NCBI RefSeq assembly: GCF_000014945.1
Contig: NC_008553.1
Location: 1 to 64,000, forward strand
Reading direction: 5' to 3'
Source: Methanothrix thermoacetophila PT
Lineage (GTDB): Archaea; Halobacteriota; Methanosarcinia; Methanotrichales; Methanotrichaceae
Length of the DNA stretch: 64,000 bases
Under the pieces are notes generated by a model. It worked only from the letters and a program-made list of their open reading frames with translations, was not told the DNA's origin and ran no database searches. Below, in pieces: positions 58,334 to 64,000 of the stretch; the first letter of the stretch is position 1; every line of letters begins with the position of its first letter. The translations under genes were made by a program, and so were the position numbers.

Positions 58334-58714
58334 ATGGTACTTCCTGAGAAGGATTCGGACCGCGGGCTGGCCGGCGCGATCGATCGTATACTCGACAAGG
58401 GGCTGGTCATCAACGCGGATATCACAGTCTCGGTGGCTGGAGTCGAGCTGCTGGGAATAAAGGTGAGAGCTGCGCTTGCATCATTCGAGACCGCTGCAAA
58501 GTACGGCCTGGAGTTCCCATCGGGGATAAGCTGTGAGACCGGAGCATGGCGGGATGCGATGCTTGAAAGAGAGGAGTGCCCGCAGTGCGGGAAGAAGGTG
58601 CTGCGCGAGGAGCTCATGCACGAGTGCTGCCCGTGGTGTGGATGGACGAGCGCGCTCGCCAGGGATCGAATGCTGAAGATGCCCTTTGTTTTGAAGGACG
58701 ATTATGGAACCTGA
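58334..58714 (+). CDS. gvpJ: GvpA-family protein (GvpJ type) with C-terminal zinc ribbon
   Basis: 126 residues. Residues 9-57 are a GvpA/J/M core (GLAGAIDRILDKGLVINADI, VSVAGVELLGIKVRAALAS). The C-terminal part has cysteines 82, 85, 98, 99 and 102 in ECPQCGKK and HECCPWCGW, a zinc ribbon. GvpJ and GvpM are minor GvpA relatives needed for vesicle nucleation; I do not recall a zinc ribbon in them. Ribosome site GGAGGAGAG. It overlaps the next gene by 11 bases. Confidence 0.85.
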   Translation: MVLPEKDSDRGLAGAIDRILDKGLVINADITVSVAGVELLGIKVRAALASFETAAKYGLEFPSGISCETGAWRDAMLEREECPQCGKKVLREELMHECCPWCGWTSALARDRMLKMPFVLKDDYGT

Positions 58715-59396
58715 GAGGTGTACAAACGCAGGTCTGGTCGATCTCCTGGACAGGGTGCTCACAAAGGGGGTCGTTCTGAACGCGGATGTCATAATATCAG
58801 TTGCAGGTGTGCCTCTGCTCGGACTCAGCCTGAGGGCTGTGCTTGCTGGAATGGAGACCATGATCAAGTATGGCATGTGGAGGGACTGGGATACAGCCCA
58901 GAGGGCCTGGGTGGCAGAGCAGCAGAGGCTGAAATCGTTCACCACGAATTTTATGCTCAAGGGAGAGGAGGTGCGTATGAGGGCGTTCGGCACGTACTGG
59001 TACTCTCGGGGAATATACCAGGCATGGAGGCCTGGAGATGTGTGTGTTACGAACAGACGCATAGCTGTGTTCAGAAAGGATCCCCCTGAGATCATTTTCG
59101 AGGCATACTATGAAGATATAGAGGGTTTTGCCCTGGAAAAGGGGGAGATCGTGGCGAAGAGGGACACAGATATCCTTCACATCCATCTGAGGAATGGCGC
59201 GGTGGCAAAGATCCATTCAGCCGAGATCCAAGCTCTGAAAGATGTTGCAGAGCGGGAGATGAGATCTCTGAGATCACATCTGAATGGCAGGCCTGATGGG
59301 GATGCAGAGCGCCGTGCACCCACAAACATCCTCTCGAACGTGAGCACGACCAACGGATATGCGGAGAGGCAAATGGAATGCAAGATGCCGAGATGA
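58704..59396 (+). CDS. gvpM: GvpA-family protein (GvpM type) fused to a PH-like domain
   Basis: 230 residues. Residues 9-57 are a GvpA/J/M core (LVDLLDRVLTKGVVLNADVI, VAGVPLLGLSLRAVLAG). From about residue 80 a beta-rich domain resembles bacterial PH/GRAM-like domains: MLKGEEVRMRAFGTYW, RPGDVCVTNRRIAVF, IFEAYYEDIEGFALEKG, ILHIHLRNGAVAKI and a closing helix. The tail is disordered. The extra domain could dock the growing vesicle to another protein or membrane. The fold call is by eye. Confidence 0.82.
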   Translation: MEPERCTNAGLVDLLDRVLTKGVVLNADVIISVAGVPLLGLSLRAVLAGMETMIKYGMWRDWDTAQRAWVAEQQRLKSFTTNFMLKGEEVRMRAFGTYWYSRGIYQAWRPGDVCVTNRRIAVFRKDPPEIIFEAYYEDIEGFALEKGEIVAKRDTDILHIHLRNGAVAKIHSAEIQALKDVAEREMRSLRSHLNGRPDGDAERRAPTNILSNVSTTNGYAERQMECKMPR

Positions 59397-59419
59397 AATC
59401 AGTATCGGGAGACTAATGA

Positions 59420-59734
59420 ATGACCCTCAATATCGATGAGAGCAACCTGAAGCACGGCATTCTTGGGTTGGTCATAGCGCTTGTCGAGGTGATAAGGGAT
59501 GCTCTCAGGATTCAGGCATTGAGGCGCATGGAGTCGGGAACTCTGACCGAGGAGGAGGTGAACCGGCTTGGAGAGGCGCTGATGGAGCTCGACATCGCCC
59601 TAGACGAGATCAAAAGAGAGCAAGGTATAACAGAATCCGTAAAGGCTGTCCGCGACGGTCTGGATGAGATCGTCGATGATGTTCTCGATCGAATGCTGAA
59701 CCCTGAGAGGTGGGATGAGCATGAGGGAGAGTGA
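59420..59734 (+). CDS. gvpK: Gas vesicle protein GvpK
   Basis: 104 residues, helical, with the family core GILGLVIALVEVIRDALRIQ, RRMESGTLTEEEVNRLGEAL and MELDIALDEIKRE. GvpK is an accessory protein needed for vesicle formation. It overlaps gvpL by 20 bases. Confidence 0.95.
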   Translation: MTLNIDESNLKHGILGLVIALVEVIRDALRIQALRRMESGTLTEEEVNRLGEALMELDIALDEIKREQGITESVKAVRDGLDEIVDDVLDRMLNPERWDEHEGE

Positions 59735-60755
59735 TCTGAGAGATGCGATCGCAGAGATGGTCAGAGCTGAGGTCAAAGCGATCGGCGATGAGCTGGCTCC
59801 TGTGATTTCAGAAGTGGTGCGGGCGGAGCTCATGCCGGCGCTCAGGGCTGCGATAAGAGAGGCGATACTCAGAGAGCTGAGCACATACAGTGGAGATGCT
59901 GATTTCCGTGAAGTCAGCCAGGGAAGTGTCTTTTCCGAACCGGAGAAGATCAAGAATGTGACAGCAGAAGCGGTTGCACCAGAGACCGTCCCCTCAAATG
60001 AGAATGGCCTTTATCTTTACTGCATTGTGGATGCGAGTGTGTCCACGAGCCTTGGACACATGGGGATCGACGGATGTGAGGTATACACAATCCCACACGA
60101 AGGGGTATCAGCGGTGGTTCACAGCTGCCCCCTGGAGCCGTACAGGAGTGACGATGAGGAGACTGTGAAGAGATGGGTCAAATCACACCAGGAGGTGGTT
60201 GAGCTAGCAGCTGAGAGGTTCGGGACTGTGATGCCGTTCGGCTTCGATACGATCATAATGCCGAAGGAATTCTGCACGGCAGAAGAGGTTCTCAAGAAGT
60301 GGATCTCAGATGAGCTCGATGAGATACGGGCGAAGATGGAGAGGATCCAGGGCAAGAAGGAGTACGGGATCCAGATCTTCTACGATCCCCTGGTTTTCAC
60401 CAAGCGGGTCGAAGATGAGAGCGATGATGTGAGGATAATCAAGGAGGAGATGGCATCAAAGCCTCCCGGCATCGCATACATGTACAGGCAGAGGCTCGAA
60501 GCTGCTGTGAGGAGAAGGATGGATGAGCTCATCGGTGCGTATTTCAAAGATTTTTATGAGAGGATTCAGAGCAATGCGGATGATATAAAGGTGGAGAAGG
60601 TCAGGAAATCCGATGGAGACATGGTTATGATGATGAACCTCTCTGTGCTCGCCAGCGACGAAAAAGCTCTCGGCCAGGCTCTGGACGGAATCGCGGCAGA
60701 GCCCGGGATCTCTGTCCAGTTCACGGGACCTTGGCAGCCTTATTCGTTTGTATGA
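59715..60755 (+). CDS. gvpL: Gas vesicle protein GvpL (GvpF/L family) with N-terminal extension
   Basis: 346 residues. Residues 97-346 are the GvpF/L fold: ENGLYLYCIVD, VSAVVHSCPLEPYRSDDEE, ERFGTVMPFGFDTIIM, KKEYGIQIFYD and the end FTGPWQPYSFV. The first 95 residues are an added helical and linker region (MVRAEVKAIGDELAPVISEV, ALRAAIREAILREL). GvpL gathers other Gvp proteins during assembly. Last gene of the plus arm. Confidence 0.93.
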   Translation: MSMRESDLRDAIAEMVRAEVKAIGDELAPVISEVVRAELMPALRAAIREAILRELSTYSGDADFREVSQGSVFSEPEKIKNVTAEAVAPETVPSNENGLYLYCIVDASVSTSLGHMGIDGCEVYTIPHEGVSAVVHSCPLEPYRSDDEETVKRWVKSHQEVVELAAERFGTVMPFGFDTIIMPKEFCTAEEVLKKWISDELDEIRAKMERIQGKKEYGIQIFYDPLVFTKRVEDESDDVRIIKEEMASKPPGIAYMYRQRLEAAVRRRMDELIGAYFKDFYERIQSNADDIKVEKVRKSDGDMVMMMNLSVLASDEKALGQALDGIAAEPGISVQFTGPWQPYSFV

Positions 60756-60979
60756 ACCTGTCTCAAAACCCCATATGCAATCGGATCAGCAGCGGAATAT
60801 ATTCAGGACCCATAACCATCTTAAGAGACGCGCCCGAATAGAGATCAGGCTCATGAGATCGGATCGTAGGGGTAGTGAGCGTACAACTAAGCATCAATCG
60901 CCTTTATCCCGTATGAAATATGGCTGATCCACCGAGTCAAAGTGACGAGCCAAAGATTAAATCGTCTCAGACCTCTAAA
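60756..60979. other. Intergenic, downstream of gvpL
   Basis: 224 bases with no recognisable gene, leading into the repeat array. Confidence 0.5.
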
Positions 60980-61423
60980 GGACCTGTCCAATAAGAGATG
61001 ATTTCAGAAATCTGTAGCTTGCTCCTTTTGGATTGGGAAGATGCACAATCCCTATTCGGACGCCTCCCCTCAGCAATAAGGCCCAAATCTCTAGCCTCAG
61101 CTCTTATTCGGACAGATCTCTCTTGAGGAACGTGTCCGAATAAGGATTAGGTGTTTATGATGTGCAGAAGAGAGGGAATATCCAGATTTCTGGCCTCAGC
61201 TTTTATTCGGACAGATCTCTCTTGAGGAACGTGTCCGAATAAGGATTAGGTGTTTATGATGTGCAGAAGAGAGGGAATATCCAGATTTCTGGCCACAGCT
61301 CTTATTCAGACAGATCCCTCTTGAGGAACCTGTCCGAATAAGGAGGGAGTCTATGATGAGCAATATCTTCAAGGCTCACGATTCAAATACACTGCTTTTA
61401 TTCAGACAAGTCCCTCTTGAGGA
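60980..61423 (+). repeat. Tandem array of MITE-like elements (99-bp period)
   Basis: Full units run 60985-61062, 61133-61213, 61232-61312 and 61331-61408, with a right-half unit near 61075-61114. The last three start exactly 99 bases apart. Each unit is bounded by TGTCCGAATAAG/CTTATTCGGACA or close variants. Units are separated by an 18-base spacer GATCTCTCTTGAGGAACG. Units two and three are almost identical. The array ends 56 bases before tRNA-Ala. No reading frame is apparent. Confidence 0.88.
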
Positions 61424-61428
61424 CCGAT

Positions 61429-61437
61429 ACTTTTATC
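61429..61437 (+). promoter_or_regulatory. TATA-like box of tRNA-Ala
   Basis: ACTTTTATC centred about 30 bases before the first base of tRNA-Ala, directly after the end of the repeat array. Confidence 0.4.
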
Positions 61438-61463
61438 TGGCCCTTCTGTTCTCTACCCATTGA

Positions 61464-61536
61464 GGGCAGGTAGATCAGCTGGAAGATCGCTACCTTGGCA
61501 TGGTAGAGGCCTCGGGTTCAAATCCCGACCTGTCCA
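61464..61536 (+). tRNA. tRNA-Ala (GGC)
   Basis: Acceptor GGGCAGG (61464-61470) pairs with CCTGTCC (61529-61535) with one G-U pair, discriminator A. The anticodon stem CTACC/GGTAG encloses TTGGCAT, anticodon GGC. T arm TCGGGTTCAAATCCCGA. No intron. Confidence 0.95.
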
Positions 61537-61852
61537 TCACATAGGGTTCTCCATAGAGTTACAATGTCAGGTTGTATGCTTGTATCACTGAATTCAAAGC
61601 ATGCGGCCTCATGGGGTTTATACAGCATTATGCTGGTGCACGCTCGTCCCTGCGAGCATGTTCAGCTATTCAGGTACACTACCCAAAACCAAAGCAGCAG
61701 ATCTCCATCCACAGTGCATGGGCCGCGCCTCGATCGGAAAAGTCCTCAAAACCAGTCCGCCACTGATATGCAGTCCTGCATCCATTACCATGCGACTATC
61801 GATATGGTCTGGCTGTTTGACAAAACTTTGATAGGATGCTTTCCATGCGCCC
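61537..61852. other. Intergenic after tRNA-Ala
   Basis: 316 bases. Three overlapping short plus-strand frames exist but show no family character. Nothing supported. Confidence 0.45.
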
Positions 61853-62692
61853 TCAGCTCCGAACCTCGTTAAGAAGCGTGAAGTACCTCCTGATTATCTC
61901 CCTGTGCTTTGGTGGCAGGCTCTCGATATAGACCTCAGATGGTACTGCGACCCCTTGGCCCGGAGGTCCTTCTCTGAAAAGCCGCTCCGACGTTTCTGTG
62001 GGCTTTGCCCTTGATCCCACACCCGATCCCGGGTAGAGCTCCAGCTCCAGCCTGGTCTCAGAGAGCACAGCAAGAGACGGCTTGCCATATATGCTCACGT
62101 TATCCCTGATCTCCGAGACCGGTTGCTTTGGGCTGAGAAGATCCTCCGCGAGGTCCTTTATCTCACCGACAACACCAAGGTTCGCGGGCGTGATCTCCTC
62201 AGATATGCTAGTTGATACCACAACTGCAAGCGCCAGCATGACAAATACCAACAGCACCCTCTTGTAAAGCCTGCTGGTGTCAATTATGTCTCTCCCTGAG
62301 ATCCCAGAAAGGATGTGCCCGAGATCCTGCGCGAGGCTCCTCATGACTATGCTGTCGTGAAATCTATTATCGTAAGCCGCTTTCAGCTTCTCTGAGAGCT
62401 CTTCCTCAAAGAGGTCGAAGACGCTGGTCCTGCGCCTTCTTCTTATGATGTGCGATAAGATAACGCCAAAAATGAATGATACCACAACGGGTGCGTGCTC
62501 GAGCAGCGTTCCGCTCCAGTAGAACCGGAAGTACGCGACGAGACCGAGCGGTATGAATATGATGTAAATAGCGATGGCGATTGCCAGCGCCTCCAGGGCT
62601 GATACCCTGGTCTCAAATCCCCTGTAGGCATCGGTGAGCCTCTTCAGATCAAGCAGAAAATCGTAGGTGACGCCCTCGGATCTCTTTGTCAT
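61853..62692 (-). CDS. Membrane protein of unknown function, 279 aa
   Basis: Three hydrophobic segments: LAIAIAIYIIFIPLGLVAYF, VVVSFIFGVILSHII and VLLVFVMLALAVVVSTSI. A charged cytoplasmic loop (RRRRRTSVFDLFEEELSEKL) lies between the second and third. The C-terminal 110 residues are soluble and end in LPPKHREIIRRYFTLLNEVR. The tail resembles membrane partners of MoxR/DUF58 clusters, but that is only an impression. It begins 10 bases after the secreted protein gene upstream and is probably co-transcribed. Confidence 0.75.
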   Translation of the reverse strand: MTKRSEGVTYDFLLDLKRLTDAYRGFETRVSALEALAIAIAIYIIFIPLGLVAYFRFYWSGTLLEHAPVVVSFIFGVILSHIIRRRRRTSVFDLFEEELSEKLKAAYDNRFHDSIVMRSLAQDLGHILSGISGRDIIDTSRLYKRVLLVFVMLALAVVVSTSISEEITPANLGVVGEIKDLAEDLLSPKQPVSEIRDNVSIYGKPSLAVLSETRLELELYPGSGVGSRAKPTETSERLFREGPPGQGVAVPSEVYIESLPPKHREIIRRYFTLLNEVRS

Positions 62693-62702
62693 TGCCCAAT
62701 CC

Positions 62703-63122
62703 TCAGATGCATGGCATCCAGTCGACGCTGATCTCTCCCGCCGTGCTGTTGTTCCAGAGCTGGATGAACTTCTCTATGGAGAACACCCCTGTAAGATCCT
62801 CGATGCTACGGCCGTAAACCCCTCGGGAATCGGCCGAGAGCCATCCGATGTGCGCGCTACCGATCACATTCGATCTGATGTTCGCCTCGAGCATGCTCTG
62901 TTGTGGCGATGGGGTGCCGCTGTAGGAGGTCCTCACCTCCGTGAACCTCTCCAGCCTCTCCACGCTCGTGTAGCTCTCAGAGAGCGCAGAGCCACCGCTC
63001 ACTATGAACAGGCTCTCCGAGAACCTCGGATCCTGGCCTGCGGCATAATTCACCGGAACCGGGAAGGAGGACGAGAGACCGACGAACAAGATGCACAGAG
63101 CAATCAGAGCCGATGCTTTCAT
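62703..63122 (-). CDS. Small secreted protein of unknown function
   Basis: 139 residues with a signal peptide (MKASALIALCILFVGLSSS). The mature part is polar with SYTSVERLERFTEVRTSYSG and closes with IEKFIQLWNNSTAGEISVDW. No family recognised. Located between the PRC-barrel gene and the membrane protein gene on the same strand. Confidence 0.7.
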   Translation of the reverse strand: MKASALIALCILFVGLSSSFPVPVNYAAGQDPRFSESLFIVSGGSALSESYTSVERLERFTEVRTSYSGTPSPQQSMLEANIRSNVIGSAHIGWLSADSRGVYGRSIEDLTGVFSIEKFIQLWNNSTAGEISVDWMPCI

Positions 63123-63153
63123 GCTTAGAGTGTAGACATTAGTCGATTATATA

Positions 63154-63426
63154 CTAATCGCGCCCCTGCCCACGGGAGAGAATCGACTTTCCCTCGTCGA
63201 CCACTATGTAATCCTTTATCGCACACACCGCGCTGAAAGGGATTCGAACGAATTTGCCATCCGCTCTGTACCTCACGCGGCTCAGGTTGCGATCCGGTTT
63301 GACGACAAGATCAACTAGCTCGCCTGTATCCGCATTGAAGGTTATGTTCTCCAGCTCTCCCAGGACGATGCCGTCAACTGTGACTATCTCCTTGCCGGCG
63401 AGATCCGAGGCGAAGACCTTCTTCAT
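63154..63426 (-). CDS. PRC-barrel domain protein
   Basis: 90 residues: MKKVFASDLAGKEIVTVDGI, LGELENITFNADTGELVDLV, FVRIPFSAVCAIKDYIVVDE. This is the compact archaeal PRC-barrel, which often binds RNA or partner proteins and is associated with RNA metabolism or cell division in archaea. The ATG at 63426 follows GGAGGTTTT; a start at 63483 would run into the AAA ATPase stop. Confidence 0.9.
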   Translation of the reverse strand: MKKVFASDLAGKEIVTVDGIVLGELENITFNADTGELVDLVVKPDRNLSRVRYRADGKFVRIPFSAVCAIKDYIVVDEGKSILSRGQGRD

Positions 63427-63479
63427 AAAACCTCCTGAGTGCAGGGATGGCAGTGGCTCTCCAAAAGCATATGAATCCA

Positions 63480-64000
63480 TCACCTGTAGCCTATGAGAGA
63501 GCTCGACTCGACCCTGCCGCCACCCCTGAAACGCTCGCTTATCCTCTCGTAGTAGCTTATCATGCTCTCCTCCACGCTCGGCCTGACCCTCTTCAGAGCC
63601 TCAAGGTAGTGCTTCATCTCGACTATCTCTGCATTCTCGTTCTCCCTGAGCGCGAGGAGCACAGCCTCTCTGCATAAAGCGCCTAGATCTGCACCGACAT
63701 ATCCGTCTGTTAGCTCTGCAAGCTCCTCAAGGTTGACGTCCTCAGAGTTTGGAATCCTGGATGCATGAATCCTGAGGATCTCCAACCTTCCATCGCGATC
63801 AGGCGGACCTATCATTATCAGCCTGTCGAACCTTCCAGAGCGGAGGAGCGCAGGGTCAATCATATCAGGCCGGTTGGTCGCTCCGATCACTATTACGTTC
63901 TTCAGATCCTCTAGGCCATCCATCTCTGCAAGCAGCTGATTGACGACACGTTCAGTGACACGTGCGCCCTCGTCCATGCCTCTCATTGGCGCTATCGCAT
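63480..64000 (-). CDS. Cdc48/VAT-type AAA ATPase (3' part only)
   Basis: The gene enters from the right edge; only the C-terminal about 170 residues are present. They contain the second-region-of-homology segment [54 protein letters not shown] and the C-terminal [20 protein letters not shown]. This is the D2 module of the Cdc48/p97/VAT unfoldase, which passes proteins to the proteasome. The end lacks a long acidic tail. Confidence 0.9.
   Translation of the reverse strand, partial: AIAPMRGMDEGARVTERVVNQLLAEMDGLEDLKNVIVIGATNRPDMIDPALLRSGRFDRLIMIGPPDRDGRLEILRIHASRIPNSEDVNLEELAELTDGYVGADLGALCREAVLLALRENENAEIVEMKHYLEALKRVRPSVEESMISYYERISERFRGGGRVESSSLIGYR

Noticed and set aside
60980-61423. The 99-bp tandem array as a CRISPR
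   Set aside because: The conserved units are 78-81 bp palindromes and the 18-base spacers are nearly identical to each other, the reverse of a CRISPR pattern.
61564-61872. 102-codon plus-strand frame after tRNA-Ala
   Set aside because: Overlapped by other open frames of similar quality, no ribosome site or family features, and it runs into the end of the convergent membrane-protein gene.

Overview
The window looks like the chromosome of a methanogenic euryarchaeon of the Methanosarcinales, most likely a Methanothrix (Methanosaeta) species close to M. thermophila. This is inferred from gene content: split RNA polymerase genes (rpoB''/rpoB', rpoA'/rpoA''), an archaeal histone, GatE, Csl4, Trm5, the two-gene L-aspartate-semialdehyde sulfurtransferase system, DUF1699 and DUF2551 proteins otherwise familiar from Methanosarcinales, the siroheme branch of heme/F430 synthesis, and a complete gas-vesicle cluster. 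Starts are a mix of ATG, GTG and TTG. Many genes overlap by 1-4 bases (ATGA, TGATG), and several promoters have a TATA box that predicts leaderless or near-leaderless mRNAs.

Layout. 0.1-1.0 kb: nadA. 1.2-1.7 kb: tRNA-Val and a hairpin-rich non-coding stretch. 2.0-7.4 kb: a minus-strand information-processing operon (EMC6-like protein, ABCE1, a newly noticed 40-codon ORF, METTL5-type methylase, Csl4, rpoL, rtcA, a membrane protein). 7.8 kb: a two-repeat CRISPR-like unit. 8.0-9.7 kb: moaD, moaE, cutA and a cysteine-cluster protein. 10.1-14.0 kb: acyl-CoA ligase, purE, uspA with a 38-residue membrane peptide, a radical SAM protein and DUF2551. 14.0-21.2 kb: cobalamin-type radical SAM protein, homocysteine synthesis pair, trm5, gatE, histone. 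21.7-23.4 kb: leuD-leuB. 23.5-32.7 kb: intron-containing tRNA-Lys followed by rpoH-B''-B'-A'-A''-L30e-nusA-S12-S7.

32.8-47.7 kb: an FdhD homologue without its CxxC, a drug-type ABC exporter with a possible leader peptide and hairpin, a secreted beta/gamma-crystallin-like protein, DUF1699, a thioredoxin-like protein, tpiA, acylphosphatase, ferredoxin plus geranylgeranyl reductase, cyclophilin, tRNA-Gly, a secreted beta-helix protein, the tetrapyrrole operon (siroheme decarboxylase, precorrin-2 dehydrogenase, hemA, hemB), and a secreted repeat protein.

48.4-60.8 kb is the most distinctive part: a two-armed gas-vesicle locus. The minus arm carries four tandem gvpA copies on an exact 236-bp period, a GvpC-like protein with three 58-residue repeats and a SAP-like N-terminus, gvpN, two unassigned small genes, gvpO, gvpF and gvpH. 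The plus arm carries a response regulator, PAS histidine kinase, DUF835 protein, PadR regulator, KaiC/GvpD-like ATPase, gvpG, a GvpA-family protein with a zinc ribbon, a GvpA-family protein fused to a PH-like domain, gvpK and gvpL. A sensory module therefore sits between structural and assembly genes.

A family of about 80-bp inverted-repeat (MITE-like) elements is scattered through the window (1.1, 7.5, 9.9, 46.9 kb) and forms a 99-bp-period tandem array at 61 kb. At three sites the near end lies 56-57 bp upstream of a predicted transcription start (tRNA-Val, tRNA-Ala, the EMC6 gene). The window ends with tRNA-Ala, membrane and secreted proteins of unknown function, a PRC-barrel protein and the 3' end of a Cdc48-type AAA ATPase.
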